This document shows, in pieces, positions 37,847-46,098 of a DNA stretch of 53,573 bases (the stretch's first letter is position 1; each line of letters starts with the position of its first letter). The DNA comes from Deltaproteobacteria bacterium (lineage in GTDB: Bacteria > Desulfobacterota > GWC2-55-46 > UBA9637 > GWC2-42-11), in contig JACRNI010000033.1 of NCBI GenBank assembly GCA_016234925.1, forward strand, positions 1 through 53,573, given 5' to 3'. Under the pieces are notes generated by a model, which was not told where the DNA came from, searched no databases, and saw only the letters and a program-made list of their open reading frames with translations. Position numbers and translations under genes: made by a program.

Positions 37847-39556
37847 TTATTTTTGCAAAAATTTCTTCACTTCTTTGCAAGAAACTTCATCTCCTAGCTC
37901 ACATGCCCTTTGTAAATCATAAAATATCCGAGGGTAAGATTTGGAGATTGTTTTTCCATTTTCTCTTTCTACCTCTTTTAAAGCCTTGCACCCACCTTCA
38001 TCTCCCATGTTACAAGCCTTTTGTAAATCAGAGATTGCATTGCCTGTCTTTTTTAACATAGCATAAGCAAGCCCACGATTGTAGTAGTTAAGGGCATAAG
38101 TCGGGTCTAATTCAATTGCCTTATTAAAATCCTCAATCGCCCTGTCCTGTTGTCCTTTATTAGCATAAGCAATTCCACGATTGTAATAGACTAAGGCATC
38201 ATTCGGGTTTAATGCAATTGCCTTATTATAATCCTCAATTGCCCTGTCCTGTTGACTTTTATAAGCATAGGCAAAACCACGACCAATATAGGAAGCAGCA
38301 GAATTAGGGTTTAATGCAATTGCCTTATTAAAGTCCTCAATTGCCCTGTCATGTTGTCCTTTGTAACCATAGGTAAGCCCCCGACTGTAGTAGGCTTCGG
38401 CATCATTTGGGTTTAATGCAATTGCCTTATTAAAATCTTCAATAGCCTTGTCCTGTTGTCCTTTGTTAAGATAAGCAAGCCCACGATTGTAGTAGTCAAG
38501 GGTATAAGTTGGATCTAATGCAATTGCCTTATTATAATCATCAATTGCATTGTCAAGTTGTCTTTTATAAGCATAGGTAATACCACGAGCGCTATAAACA
38601 GCAGCATAATTTGGATCTAATGCAATTGCCTTATTAAAGTCCTCAATTGCCCTGTCATATTGGCCTTTGTAACCATATGCATATCCGCGACTTAAATAAG
38701 GAATGGCATTTTTAGGATTTAATGTTATTGCTTTATTATAAAGTTCAATTGCTATATCATATTGACCTTTTCCAATATATGCAATTCCCATATTGCTATA
38801 GGCTTCGGCATAACTCGGATCTATTGCAATTGCCTTATTAAAGTCCTCAATTGCCTTGTCATGTTGCCCTTTGTTATGATAAGCAAGCCCACGATTGTTA
38901 TAAGCGAAGACATCATCCGGGATTAAGGCAATTACATTTGTATATGCCTCTATTGCCTTATCACGTTCTTTATTTAGGCTGTAAGTATATCCTTTTTCAA
39001 ACCACTCATTAGCCTGAAGTAACTTTTCTTCCTCTGCAATCTTTGCTTTTACCTCTTTTCTTTCTTTTTCACCCTTTGCCTGTGCCAATTGTTTCTTTAA
39101 TTCCTCATTCTCCCTCTGGCTCCTTGTATAATCTTCCTGTATCTTTTTGTAATCGTCAACAAATAATTTATCTTTAACCTTAATCTTATTTGCCATCTCC
39201 TCTGTTTTATCAAGATTGACCTTTGCGTTGATTTTTACCCAAAAGTTAATGCCGTCTCCGACAATAGTCCTTTTCTTGTCTAATACAGTAACCTCCATCA
39301 AGCCCGATGCAATGACCTTGATTTCATCTTCTGTCAGTTGGAAGTTTTTTACCTTTGAATAACTCTCAACATAAGTTCCTGCCTCTTCCAATGCAGTCCG
39401 TTTTGCCTGTAATAATGCCCTGCTCTCCGCAACAGTCGGCGTTTCGCCGTCGCCCATGTTGTAAGTTCCTTCTGCAACAATCTCTTTAACTTGCGCAAAA
39501 CTAAGGGATGAATAGAACAAGGAAAAGACAACAATGACTGCAAGGATGTATCTCAT
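37847..39556 (-). CDS. tetratricopeptide repeat protein with Sel1-like C-terminus
   Basis: Signal peptide; about ten near-identical 34-aa TPRs (YYNRGLAYLNKGQQDKAIEDFNKAIALNPN). Confidence 0.9.
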   Translation of the reverse strand: MRYILAVIVVFSLFYSSLSFAQVKEIVAEGTYNMGDGETPTVAESRALLQAKRTALEEAGTYVESYSKVKNFQLTEDEIKVIASGLMEVTVLDKKRTIVGDGINFWVKINAKVNLDKTEEMANKIKVKDKLFVDDYKKIQEDYTRSQRENEELKKQLAQAKGEKERKEVKAKIAEEEKLLQANEWFEKGYTYSLNKERDKAIEAYTNVIALIPDDVFAYNNRGLAYHNKGQHDKAIEDFNKAIAIDPSYAEAYSNMGIAYIGKGQYDIAIELYNKAITLNPKNAIPYLSRGYAYGYKGQYDRAIEDFNKAIALDPNYAAVYSARGITYAYKRQLDNAIDDYNKAIALDPTYTLDYYNRGLAYLNKGQQDKAIEDFNKAIALNPNDAEAYYSRGLTYGYKGQHDRAIEDFNKAIALNPNSAASYIGRGFAYAYKSQQDRAIEDYNKAIALNPNDALVYYNRGIAYANKGQQDRAIEDFNKAIELDPTYALNYYNRGLAYAMLKKTGNAISDLQKACNMGDEGGCKALKEVERENGKTISKSYPRIFYDLQRACELGDEVSCKEVKKFLQK

Positions 39557-39583
39557 AATCTCCTTTTAAGGCACAGCCTGCTT

Positions 39584-39668
39584 ACTTTATTTTTAGAAAC
39601 TCTTCCGCTGAAATTCCTGCCTGTTTTAATATTGCCCTCAAAGTTCCTTCGGGCATATCTCCAGATAC
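39584..39668 (-). pseudogene. HicA-like toxin remnant (C-terminal part only)
   Basis: GDMPEGTLRAILKQAGISAEEFLKIK* downstream of HicB; in-frame stop TAA just upstream. Confidence 0.65.
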
Positions 39669-39693
39669 TTAAATCCCGCAAGATTTCCCACAA

Positions 39694-39933
39694 TCACATG
39701 CCTACTACAATTTCAATATCAATCTCTTTATCAGGTATTACAATCCCCGGCGGCAACGGGTCTCCATGTTCTTCAAATGACTCTATAAGTTTTCTTGCCA
39801 CATCCTGATATATCTCTATTGTTTCAGCAATCGTTCTTCCTTGAGCAACTAAACCGGGTAAAACTGGACTGGTAGCAAGATAACCCCCTTGTTCAAGGGC
39901 AGTGATGTGCAACTTCACAAATATCTCAGACAT
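39694..39933 (-). CDS. HicB-family antitoxin
   Basis: LEQGGYLATSPVLPGLVAQGRTIAETIEIYQDVARKLIESFEEHGDPLP. Confidence 0.8.
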   Translation of the reverse strand: MSEIFVKLHITALEQGGYLATSPVLPGLVAQGRTIAETIEIYQDVARKLIESFEEHGDPLPPGIVIPDKEIDIEIVVGM

Positions 39934-40038
39934 AACGCGCCTCCTGTTTTAAAAAATATCCAAGGCAATTCACTTTTTTTGGGCGCAGCCCAATCCCATA
40001 TCTGTGCAATCTCATTTTATTTCTCTTTTGAAGAAATT

Positions 40039-40129
40039 GATTACACAGATTTTGGGAATACGATTACACAGATTAAAGACTACTATTTTGTTTTAATCTG
40101 TGCAATCTGCCTTTATAATCAGTGTAATC
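40039..40129. repeat. GATTACACAGATT repeats (locus 4)
   Basis: gattacacagatt x2 then aatctgtgcaatc, aatcagtgtaatc. Confidence 0.9.
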
Positions 40130-40131
40130 TT

Positions 40132-40914
40132 TCATATCTTCTCTTTTAATTTTTCCTTTGCCTTTTCAGCAGCATCGCTTTTTGGATATTTATCAATCAA
40201 TTTTTTTAAGGACTCCACTGCCTTATCTTTGTCGCCCATCTCAAGATAAGAAAGACCGACCTTTAAAAAGGCATCGGGGGCTTTATTTTCATCGGGATAA
40301 TTATCTACCACCTTCTTGAACTCAACAACCGCCTTTGCAAAATCCTTGTTTGAGTAATAGACCTCGCCTATCCAGTACTGCGCATTATCAGCAAGGGGAT
40401 TTTTAGGATAATGTTTTATAAACCTCTTGAAACCATTAACAGCCTCTTCAAGTTTCCCTGCCGCATAAAGCTCCTGCGCCTCGCGATAAAGCGTTTCAGG
40501 CTCTTGTATCTTTTCTTCTTTTTTCGCCTGCGCCGATGGCTTTACTTCTTTGCTTTTTTGTTCTTCCTTTGCCGGTTCTATTTTTTTAGGCTCTTCTTTT
40601 TTAGGTTCCTGCTTTACAACATCTTCAGGGGTAATCTTTACAGTCTTTAATTCATCAGGCGGCTTAACAGGGATTGCCATTGTCTTGATTTCATCAACAT
40701 CTTTGTTGACATTATTCAATCTCTCCTGCAGCAAGAAAATCTTGTTGTTTAACTCCTCTGTCCTTACAATATTTTCAGACTGCGCCTTTTTAATATCTGC
40801 AATACTGCCCTGCATATCCTTCATCATCATCTCGTGCCTCTGCGTTTCAGCGCATCCTGAAAATGCAAAGACAATCAATGCGGCAAAAATGATTTTGATT
40901 TTAACGGATTTCAT
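40132..40914 (-). CDS. ybgF: tol-pal system protein YbgF/CpoB
   Basis: Lipoprotein signal, coiled coil, TPRs: LYREAQELYAAGKLEEAVNGFKRFIKHYPKNPLADNAQYWIGEVYY. Confidence 0.85.
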   Translation of the reverse strand: MKSVKIKIIFAALIVFAFSGCAETQRHEMMMKDMQGSIADIKKAQSENIVRTEELNNKIFLLQERLNNVNKDVDEIKTMAIPVKPPDELKTVKITPEDVVKQEPKKEEPKKIEPAKEEQKSKEVKPSAQAKKEEKIQEPETLYREAQELYAAGKLEEAVNGFKRFIKHYPKNPLADNAQYWIGEVYYSNKDFAKAVVEFKKVVDNYPDENKAPDAFLKVGLSYLEMGDKDKAVESLKKLIDKYPKSDAAEKAKEKLKEKI

Positions 40915-40931
40915 AATGCCTCCTGATAGAT

Positions 40932-41027
40932 GATTACACAGATTTTTAAAAAAAACGATTACACAGATTTAAAAAAGTAATCGTGTTGCCTGAATCTGTG
41001 TAATCTGCCTTTATAATCTGTGTAATC
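40932..41027. repeat. GATTACACAGATT repeats (locus 5) upstream of ybgF
   Basis: Compound block nearly identical to 22929..23003, including flanking cctcctgatagat and catagtatctcct. Confidence 0.9.
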
Positions 41028-41204
41028 ATAGTATCTCCTTTTAACGCAATCAACCCAAAAATATTTTAAAAGTTAATCCCCTTTCTCATATTTTGTCAAG
41101 AGAAAAACTTTTGTAAGAACCATGTTTGCTATTGACAACATCTCATTTATTGTTTTAATATTACCGCAGAATTTTATTAAATCAAAAACAAAGGGAGGCT
41201 GAAA

Positions 41205-41609
41205 ATGAATGCAATAAGGAAATGGTTTTTTACACGGCCGCTGGCAATATATCTTGCATTTGCGTGTTTTATTATTGCAAGTGTTCCGTCAAACTCATTA
41301 GCCTTTATAATCCCATCCCAGACAGCACAAACAGCATTTGACAGGTCTAGTGACATGTCAACTGTGCAAAGGGCGCTGGAATCAAAGGCTGTAAGCCAGA
41401 GGCTCTCTGAATTAGGGCTTACAATGGATGAGATAAACAAGAGGATAAATAATTTGACTGATTCTGATCTGCATCAGTTTGCAAGCCGACTTGACAGCAT
41501 ACATGCCGGCGGCGACGGCGGGATTGGTGTTGTTATAGGCGTCCTTTTAGTTGTCGTCCTTGTGCTTGTCATCCTAAACCTGACAGGACACAAGATTATA
41601 GTAAAATAG
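41205..41609 (+). CDS. PA2779-like small membrane protein
   Basis: AFIIPSQTAQTAFDRSSDMSTVQRALESKAVSQRLSELGLTMDEINKRINNLTDSDLHQFASRLDSIHAGG. Confidence 0.75.
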   Translation: MNAIRKWFFTRPLAIYLAFACFIIASVPSNSLAFIIPSQTAQTAFDRSSDMSTVQRALESKAVSQRLSELGLTMDEINKRINNLTDSDLHQFASRLDSIHAGGDGGIGVVIGVLLVVVLVLVILNLTGHKIIVK

Positions 41610-41611
41610 CA

Positions 41612-42208
41612 TTGAAAAACATAATAAATATATCAAAAAGGATGGCGGTTTTTGCCATCCTTTTTTTTATCTTTGAATGTGCAGGAGGGTGCGCAGGCAG
41701 TATAGACAGTTCTGCTCTAAAACAGGATATTGCAAAAAACCCGTCAAAAGGACATTATATAAATGATGTCCCTTTTATCGCGCAGGAAGAATTCTTTTGC
41801 GGCCCTGCCTCGCTTGCAATGGTCTTAAATTTTTACGGAATAACGATTACGCAGGAAGAGATTGCAAAAGATATATATAAAAAAAAACTTAAAGGCGCAT
41901 TAAACATAGACCTTTTGATATATGCAAGGCAAAAGGGCTTTCAAGCAAGATACTACAGCGGCAGTATTGATGATTTAAAGGCAAATATATCTAACAATGC
42001 GCCGCTGATACTTCTTTTAAATCTAGGCTATGAAATCTATCCTGTGTATCATTATATAGTCGCCGCAGGGTTTCACGATGAAAAGAATTTTATAATTGCG
42101 CACTCTGGAAAAGAAAGAGACAAGACATTTTCTTACAAAGAACTGCTAAAGGCATGGGAAAAAACATCCTTCGGAACTCTGCTTATAACCCCTTTTGAAA
42201 AGAAATGA
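41612..42208 (+). CDS. PA2778-like C39-type cysteine peptidase lipoprotein
   Basis: DVPFIAQEEFFCGPASLAMVLNFYGITITQEEIA...HYIVAAGF; TTG start at 41612 or ATG at 41641. Confidence 0.78.
   Translation: MKNIINISKRMAVFAILFFIFECAGGCAGSIDSSALKQDIAKNPSKGHYINDVPFIAQEEFFCGPASLAMVLNFYGITITQEEIAKDIYKKKLKGALNIDLLIYARQKGFQARYYSGSIDDLKANISNNAPLILLLNLGYEIYPVYHYIVAAGFHDEKNFIIAHSGKERDKTFSYKELLKAWEKTSFGTLLITPFEKK
41635..41668 (+). terminator. Intrinsic terminator-like hairpin overlapping the peptidase signal-peptide codons
   Basis: AAAAAGGATGGC-ggttttt-GCCATCCTTTTTTTT. Confidence 0.75.
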
Positions 42209-42840
42209 GAAACTCACGACTCACGACTCGCATCGCACGATTTTATTTGCAACTTGCAGCATGCGTCTTGCAGATTTTCTTATACGGCTGCGCCAACTTG
42301 CCGCAGTTTGTAATTACAAAAGATGTTTTAACCGCAGAGGAGCATACAAATCTTGGTGTGGCATATGAATCAAAGGGAGAACTTGACCTTGCAGTAAAGG
42401 AATACAAAAAGGCTGTAGAAAAATACAGCGGCTATGCAATTGCATATTTCAATCTTGGGAATATCTATCTTGAAAAAGGTCTGTATGATGAGGCAGAGGA
42501 ATATTATCTGTCTGCAATAGAAAAATCCCCTTCAAACGCTATATTTTACAACAACCTCGCATGGCTTTACATCTATGGCAAATATGATTTGGAAAAGGCA
42601 GAAAGATATGCAGGAGATGCCCTTAAACTTGACCCTTCAAAAAAACATATATACCTTGATACGCTTGGGGTAATATATACCTATCAAAAGGAATTTAAAA
42701 AGGCGGAAGAAATACTCATGGATGCCCTAAAGTCTGCGCCAAATGGAGATGCTTCATCGCTTGACCACATATACAAACATCTGTCTGATGTGTATGATAA
42801 AATCGGGGACAGAGAGAATTATCTAATACAAACGCAATAA
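42205..42840 (+). CDS. TPR lipoprotein
   Basis: TPRs ALAY/NLGNIYLEKGLYDEAEEYYLSAIEKSPSNAIFYNNLAWLY; N-terminus includes actcacgactcacgactcg and gcaacttgcag repeats; stop codon in the P3 element. Confidence 0.8.
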   Translation: MRNSRLTTRIARFYLQLAACVLQIFLYGCANLPQFVITKDVLTAEEHTNLGVAYESKGELDLAVKEYKKAVEKYSGYAIAYFNLGNIYLEKGLYDEAEEYYLSAIEKSPSNAIFYNNLAWLYIYGKYDLEKAERYAGDALKLDPSKKHIYLDTLGVIYTYQKEFKKAEEILMDALKSAPNGDASSLDHIYKHLSDVYDKIGDRENYLIQTQ

Positions 42841-42971
42841 ATGTCTTTATACTGCGTTGGACTCCTCGGAAAATCCTCAACATACCAATTAGTATGCCTG
42901 CGGTTTTCCTCGTCGTCCGCCCCCCGATTAAAACATTCGAGGGCAGGCTTGTCTAAAACCATTTCTTGCGT
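42832..42971. repeat. Large palindromic element (P3 class), same family as 23278..23399, with nested 27-bp insert
   Basis: Reverse complement aligns to 23278..23399 except for CCTGCCCTCGAATGTTTTAATCGGGGG inserted after ACAAG. Confidence 0.85.
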
Positions 42972-43182
42972 TCATAATGGCTTAAGGTTTAAAAAGCTTT
43001 TTCATCTATGCCATCGTATGATGTAACTTTATTTAATGCGTTTGTATTAAATATAAAGAGGAAATTGGAAGGATTAAATCATAAATAATTGAAGAACCCC
43101 GCAGCAAGATGCAGGGATTCTCTGGATGGGTAAGGGAAAAGTTATTTATCCGTCCCATCACGGCAAGGGATTTAATTATTTA

Positions 43183-43245
43183 TAGGGTAGGAGCCCTCTC
43201 CTGACGGCGATAACACAATCGCAAACAGGAGTTTGCCCTACCCAG
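43183..43245. repeat. BIME-like paired hairpin
   Basis: Reverse complement GTAGGGCAAACTCCTGTTTGC...GTCAGGAGAGGGCTCCTAC. Confidence 0.7.
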
Positions 43246-43351
43246 CCTTTTGACCCCGCTCCAACCTGCCTGTGCCTGTCTGCTGTCGCACAGGCAGGCA
43301 CGCAGACAGGGGAGCGGGGATTGCGGCGAGCATCCCGTTCAAACGGACTGT

Positions 43352-45166
43352 TTAATAACTCTCATACCTGTTTGTAATCGGCATCCTTCTGTCTTTTCCA
43401 AGGGCTCGGGGGGTGATTTTTATTCCCGGCGGAGACTGCCTTCGTTTGTATTCAGATGCATCAACCATCTTTATTACCTTTTTTACAATCTTTTCATCAA
43501 ACCCCATTGCAATTATTTCTTCAAAACTCTTATCATCTTCAACATAAGCCTTTAATATCGGGTCAAGGATTTCATATGGAGGAAGCGTGTCTTGGTCAGT
43601 TTGGTTTGGGCGAAGTTCCGCAGTAGGGGCTTTTTCCAAAACCCTTTCAGGGATTAGCGCCCCTTGCCCCCACCCATCCCGACCCATCCTTCGGATGGGT
43701 GCCCCGATGGGTACCCGCCTTGCCCCTTCTCTTTTGCCATTTCTATAATCAGCCAATTTATAGACAAGGGTCTTTGGCACATCTTTTATAACAGCAAAAC
43801 CTCCTGCCATATCCCCATAAAGCGTTGCATAGCCTACGCTCATCTCGCTTTTATTGCCTGTAGTCAGCACAAGCCATCCAAATTTGTTTGAAAGCGCCAT
43901 GAGGATATTTCCCCGTATCCTCGCCTGAATATTTTCCTCTGCAGTATCCGGTTTTTTATTTTTAAATGGTTTAGAGAGGATGCTTAAATATTTTTTGAAT
44001 GTTTCTTGAATCGGGATTATTATAAATTCAATGCCCAGATTTTTTGCAAGACTTCCCGCATCTTCTAAACTTGCCTTTGATGAATATCTGGATGGCATAA
44101 ATATGCCTGTAACATTTTTTTTGCCAAGCGCATCAACTGCAATGCTTGCGACAACTGCAGAATCAATGCCTCCGCTCAAGCCTATAACTGCATGATTAAA
44201 GCCGTTCTTTTTTACATAATCGTGTGTGCCTAGAACAAGGGCATTATAGACCTCTTCAATTTGCGAAAAGGGATTGCCGACTTTCGGAACGAGAGGTTTA
44301 AATCTATTTCTATTTTTTGGTTTTGCATGAAGGACTATCTTTTGCACCCTTTTCATTTCTGCTTCAAGAGCGATCTTTTCCTTTCTCCTTCTTGGGTCAT
44401 GGAGCCTGCTGCTGAATATTCCCTCTACATCAAGTTCAGCGATAATCAGGTCTTCTTCAAATGCCTTCCCATTGGCAATAACATTTCCTTTTTCATCTAT
44501 TATCATGCCCTGACCGTCAAACACAAGTTCGTCCTGACCGCCGACCATATTGTTGTAAGCGATAATTACGCCGTTATCAGACGCCCTTGCCGCAAGCATC
44601 TCTTGCCTGAACCTTGCTTTGCCCATGTGATACGGAGAGGCGTTTATATTCACAACAACCTCCGCCCCTGCAATTGCCTGAATCCTTGCAGGACCTTCCG
44701 GATACCAGATGTCCTCGCATATGCCTATGCCGATTGTAATTCCGTTTAAGACTATATTTAACGGCGCTGCACCAGCCTGAAAATATCTCTCCTCGTCAAA
44801 CACGCCGTAGTTCGGAAGGAACATCTTGTGGTAAACCCCTGCAATTTCGCCATCGTGGATTACAGCAGCGGCATTATAGATGTCTTCATAGATGTCTTCG
44901 GGGCTGTCAACAAAACCAACAATTGCAGTTATGCCCTTTGTCTTTGCGGCTATCTTTTTTAAAAATGCAGCATTGTCCTTTACAAACTGCGGTTTTAAAA
45001 GAAGGTCTTCCGGAGGATAGCCTGTAACTGCAAGTTCGGGAAATGCAATGAGGTCTATATCAAGTTCCTTTGCCTTGCTAATAAAGTCAAGTATCTTTTT
45101 AGTATTGCCAGAAAGGTCTCCGACTGTGGGATTTATCTGTGCCATTGCTATACGCAGGGTATCCAT
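43352..45166 (-). CDS. nadE: glutamine-dependent NAD+ synthetase
   Basis: N-terminal nitrilase domain; VIGLSGGIDSAVVASIAVDALG; LTTGNKSEMSVGYATLYGDMAGGFAVIKDVPKTLVY; KAPTAELRPNQTDQD. Confidence 0.93.
   Translation of the reverse strand: MDTLRIAMAQINPTVGDLSGNTKKILDFISKAKELDIDLIAFPELAVTGYPPEDLLLKPQFVKDNAAFLKKIAAKTKGITAIVGFVDSPEDIYEDIYNAAAVIHDGEIAGVYHKMFLPNYGVFDEERYFQAGAAPLNIVLNGITIGIGICEDIWYPEGPARIQAIAGAEVVVNINASPYHMGKARFRQEMLAARASDNGVIIAYNNMVGGQDELVFDGQGMIIDEKGNVIANGKAFEEDLIIAELDVEGIFSSRLHDPRRRKEKIALEAEMKRVQKIVLHAKPKNRNRFKPLVPKVGNPFSQIEEVYNALVLGTHDYVKKNGFNHAVIGLSGGIDSAVVASIAVDALGKKNVTGIFMPSRYSSKASLEDAGSLAKNLGIEFIIIPIQETFKKYLSILSKPFKNKKPDTAEENIQARIRGNILMALSNKFGWLVLTTGNKSEMSVGYATLYGDMAGGFAVIKDVPKTLVYKLADYRNGKREGARRVPIGAPIRRMGRDGWGQGALIPERVLEKAPTAELRPNQTDQDTLPPYEILDPILKAYVEDDKSFEEIIAMGFDEKIVKKVIKMVDASEYKRRQSPPGIKITPRALGKDRRMPITNRYESY
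43661..43735. repeat. CCCATCC/GGATGGG palindromic repeat inside nadE
   Basis: cccccacccatcccgacccatccttcggatgggtgccccgatgggtacccgcc; encodes RRVPIGAPIRRMGRDGWGQG. Confidence 0.8.
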
Positions 45167-45227
45167 ATTTTCAGCCTATCAAAAGGTGTTAAGGTTGTAA
45201 AGTATCAAAACAAGACTTCGTGCTTTA

Positions 45228-45418
45228 CCCGAAAAATGCACTTGGTTTTTATTTTTCGGGGCAAACGCAAGGTTTGAGCCAAAGACAAGGAAAAGATGGC
45301 TGGACAAAACGGAGCATATTGTTTTAAGTATGTGAGTATTTGGACAGCCAGATTTGACGCAGTATTTGGCCAAAGATTGCGTTTGCCAAAAAATGCAACT
45401 GCATTTTTTGGGTTTACA
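45228..45418. repeat. Large palindromic element (P3-like)
   Basis: gcaaacgcaagg ... ccaaagattgcgtttgc arms, plus terminal CAAAAAATGCAACTGCATTTTTTGGGTTTAC shared with 25417..25450. Confidence 0.65.
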
Positions 45419-45448
45419 AATTTTCTCCATTTGCTAGAATAGGTATTT

Positions 45449-46018
45449 ATGAGCAATCTTAAAGAAGATCTGGACATACTTGACGCAAAACTGAATAAAC
45501 TCAAGGTTGATTATGACCAGTATTTCATGAAGATTTTAAAGAAAGAGCCATTTCTACTCAGGGAAGAGATTGACCGCATTGTTTTAAGATACAGCAATCA
45601 GCCTATTCAAAATACTCTCTTACAGTTTCGTTACGGAACATTAACTGCGAAATATACATCTCTCAAGCATCACTGGGATAGGATATTGAGAATGATAGAA
45701 GAAGGGACTTATGAGAGGAATGCCCCGGTAAATAATAAACCTGCTGCACAAAAAAAACAGGTTATCCAGCCTGTTCAGCAAGAGGCGCCGACTGCGGCTA
45801 TTCCCAATAATGATAAATTAGCAGCGCTGTATCAATACTACATTGAGAAAAGAAAGCAGACTAATGAATCTGTAAACGGACTGACATTTGATAAATTCGA
45901 AAAGGCATTGTCATCGCAGACTGAAAAGATTAAAACCGATTACAAGTGTAATGATGTTGAATACAAGGTAAGCGTCAAAGACGGAAAGACAAAGATAATC
46001 ATAGCGCCTAAAAAGTAA
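45449..46018 (+). CDS. conserved hypothetical (possibly MXAN_5187 C-terminal-domain-like)
   Basis: 189 aa: MSNLKEDLDILDAKLNKLKVDYDQYFMKILKKEPFLLREEIDRIVLRY. Confidence 0.5.
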   Translation: MSNLKEDLDILDAKLNKLKVDYDQYFMKILKKEPFLLREEIDRIVLRYSNQPIQNTLLQFRYGTLTAKYTSLKHHWDRILRMIEEGTYERNAPVNNKPAAQKKQVIQPVQQEAPTAAIPNNDKLAALYQYYIEKRKQTNESVNGLTFDKFEKALSSQTEKIKTDYKCNDVEYKVSVKDGKTKIIIAPKK

Positions 46019-46048
46019 AAACGCTGATTTTCAAATCAGCGTTTTTAT
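46019..46048 (+). terminator. Rho-independent terminator
   Basis: aaaACGCTGATTTtcAAATCAGCGTttttatt. Confidence 0.9.
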
Positions 46049-46098
46049 TAGAACCAACACCATCAAACACCCTGCTTTAAAAAACAGGGCTGCGCACA

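Noticed and set aside
37990-39010. 102-bp repeats as CRISPR or satellite
   Set aside because: They are in frame and encode canonical 34-aa TPRs.
45205-45504. Minus-strand ORFs at 45179..45504
   Set aside because: Encoded mainly by the P3-like palindromic element and overlapping the better-supported plus-strand gene at 45449.
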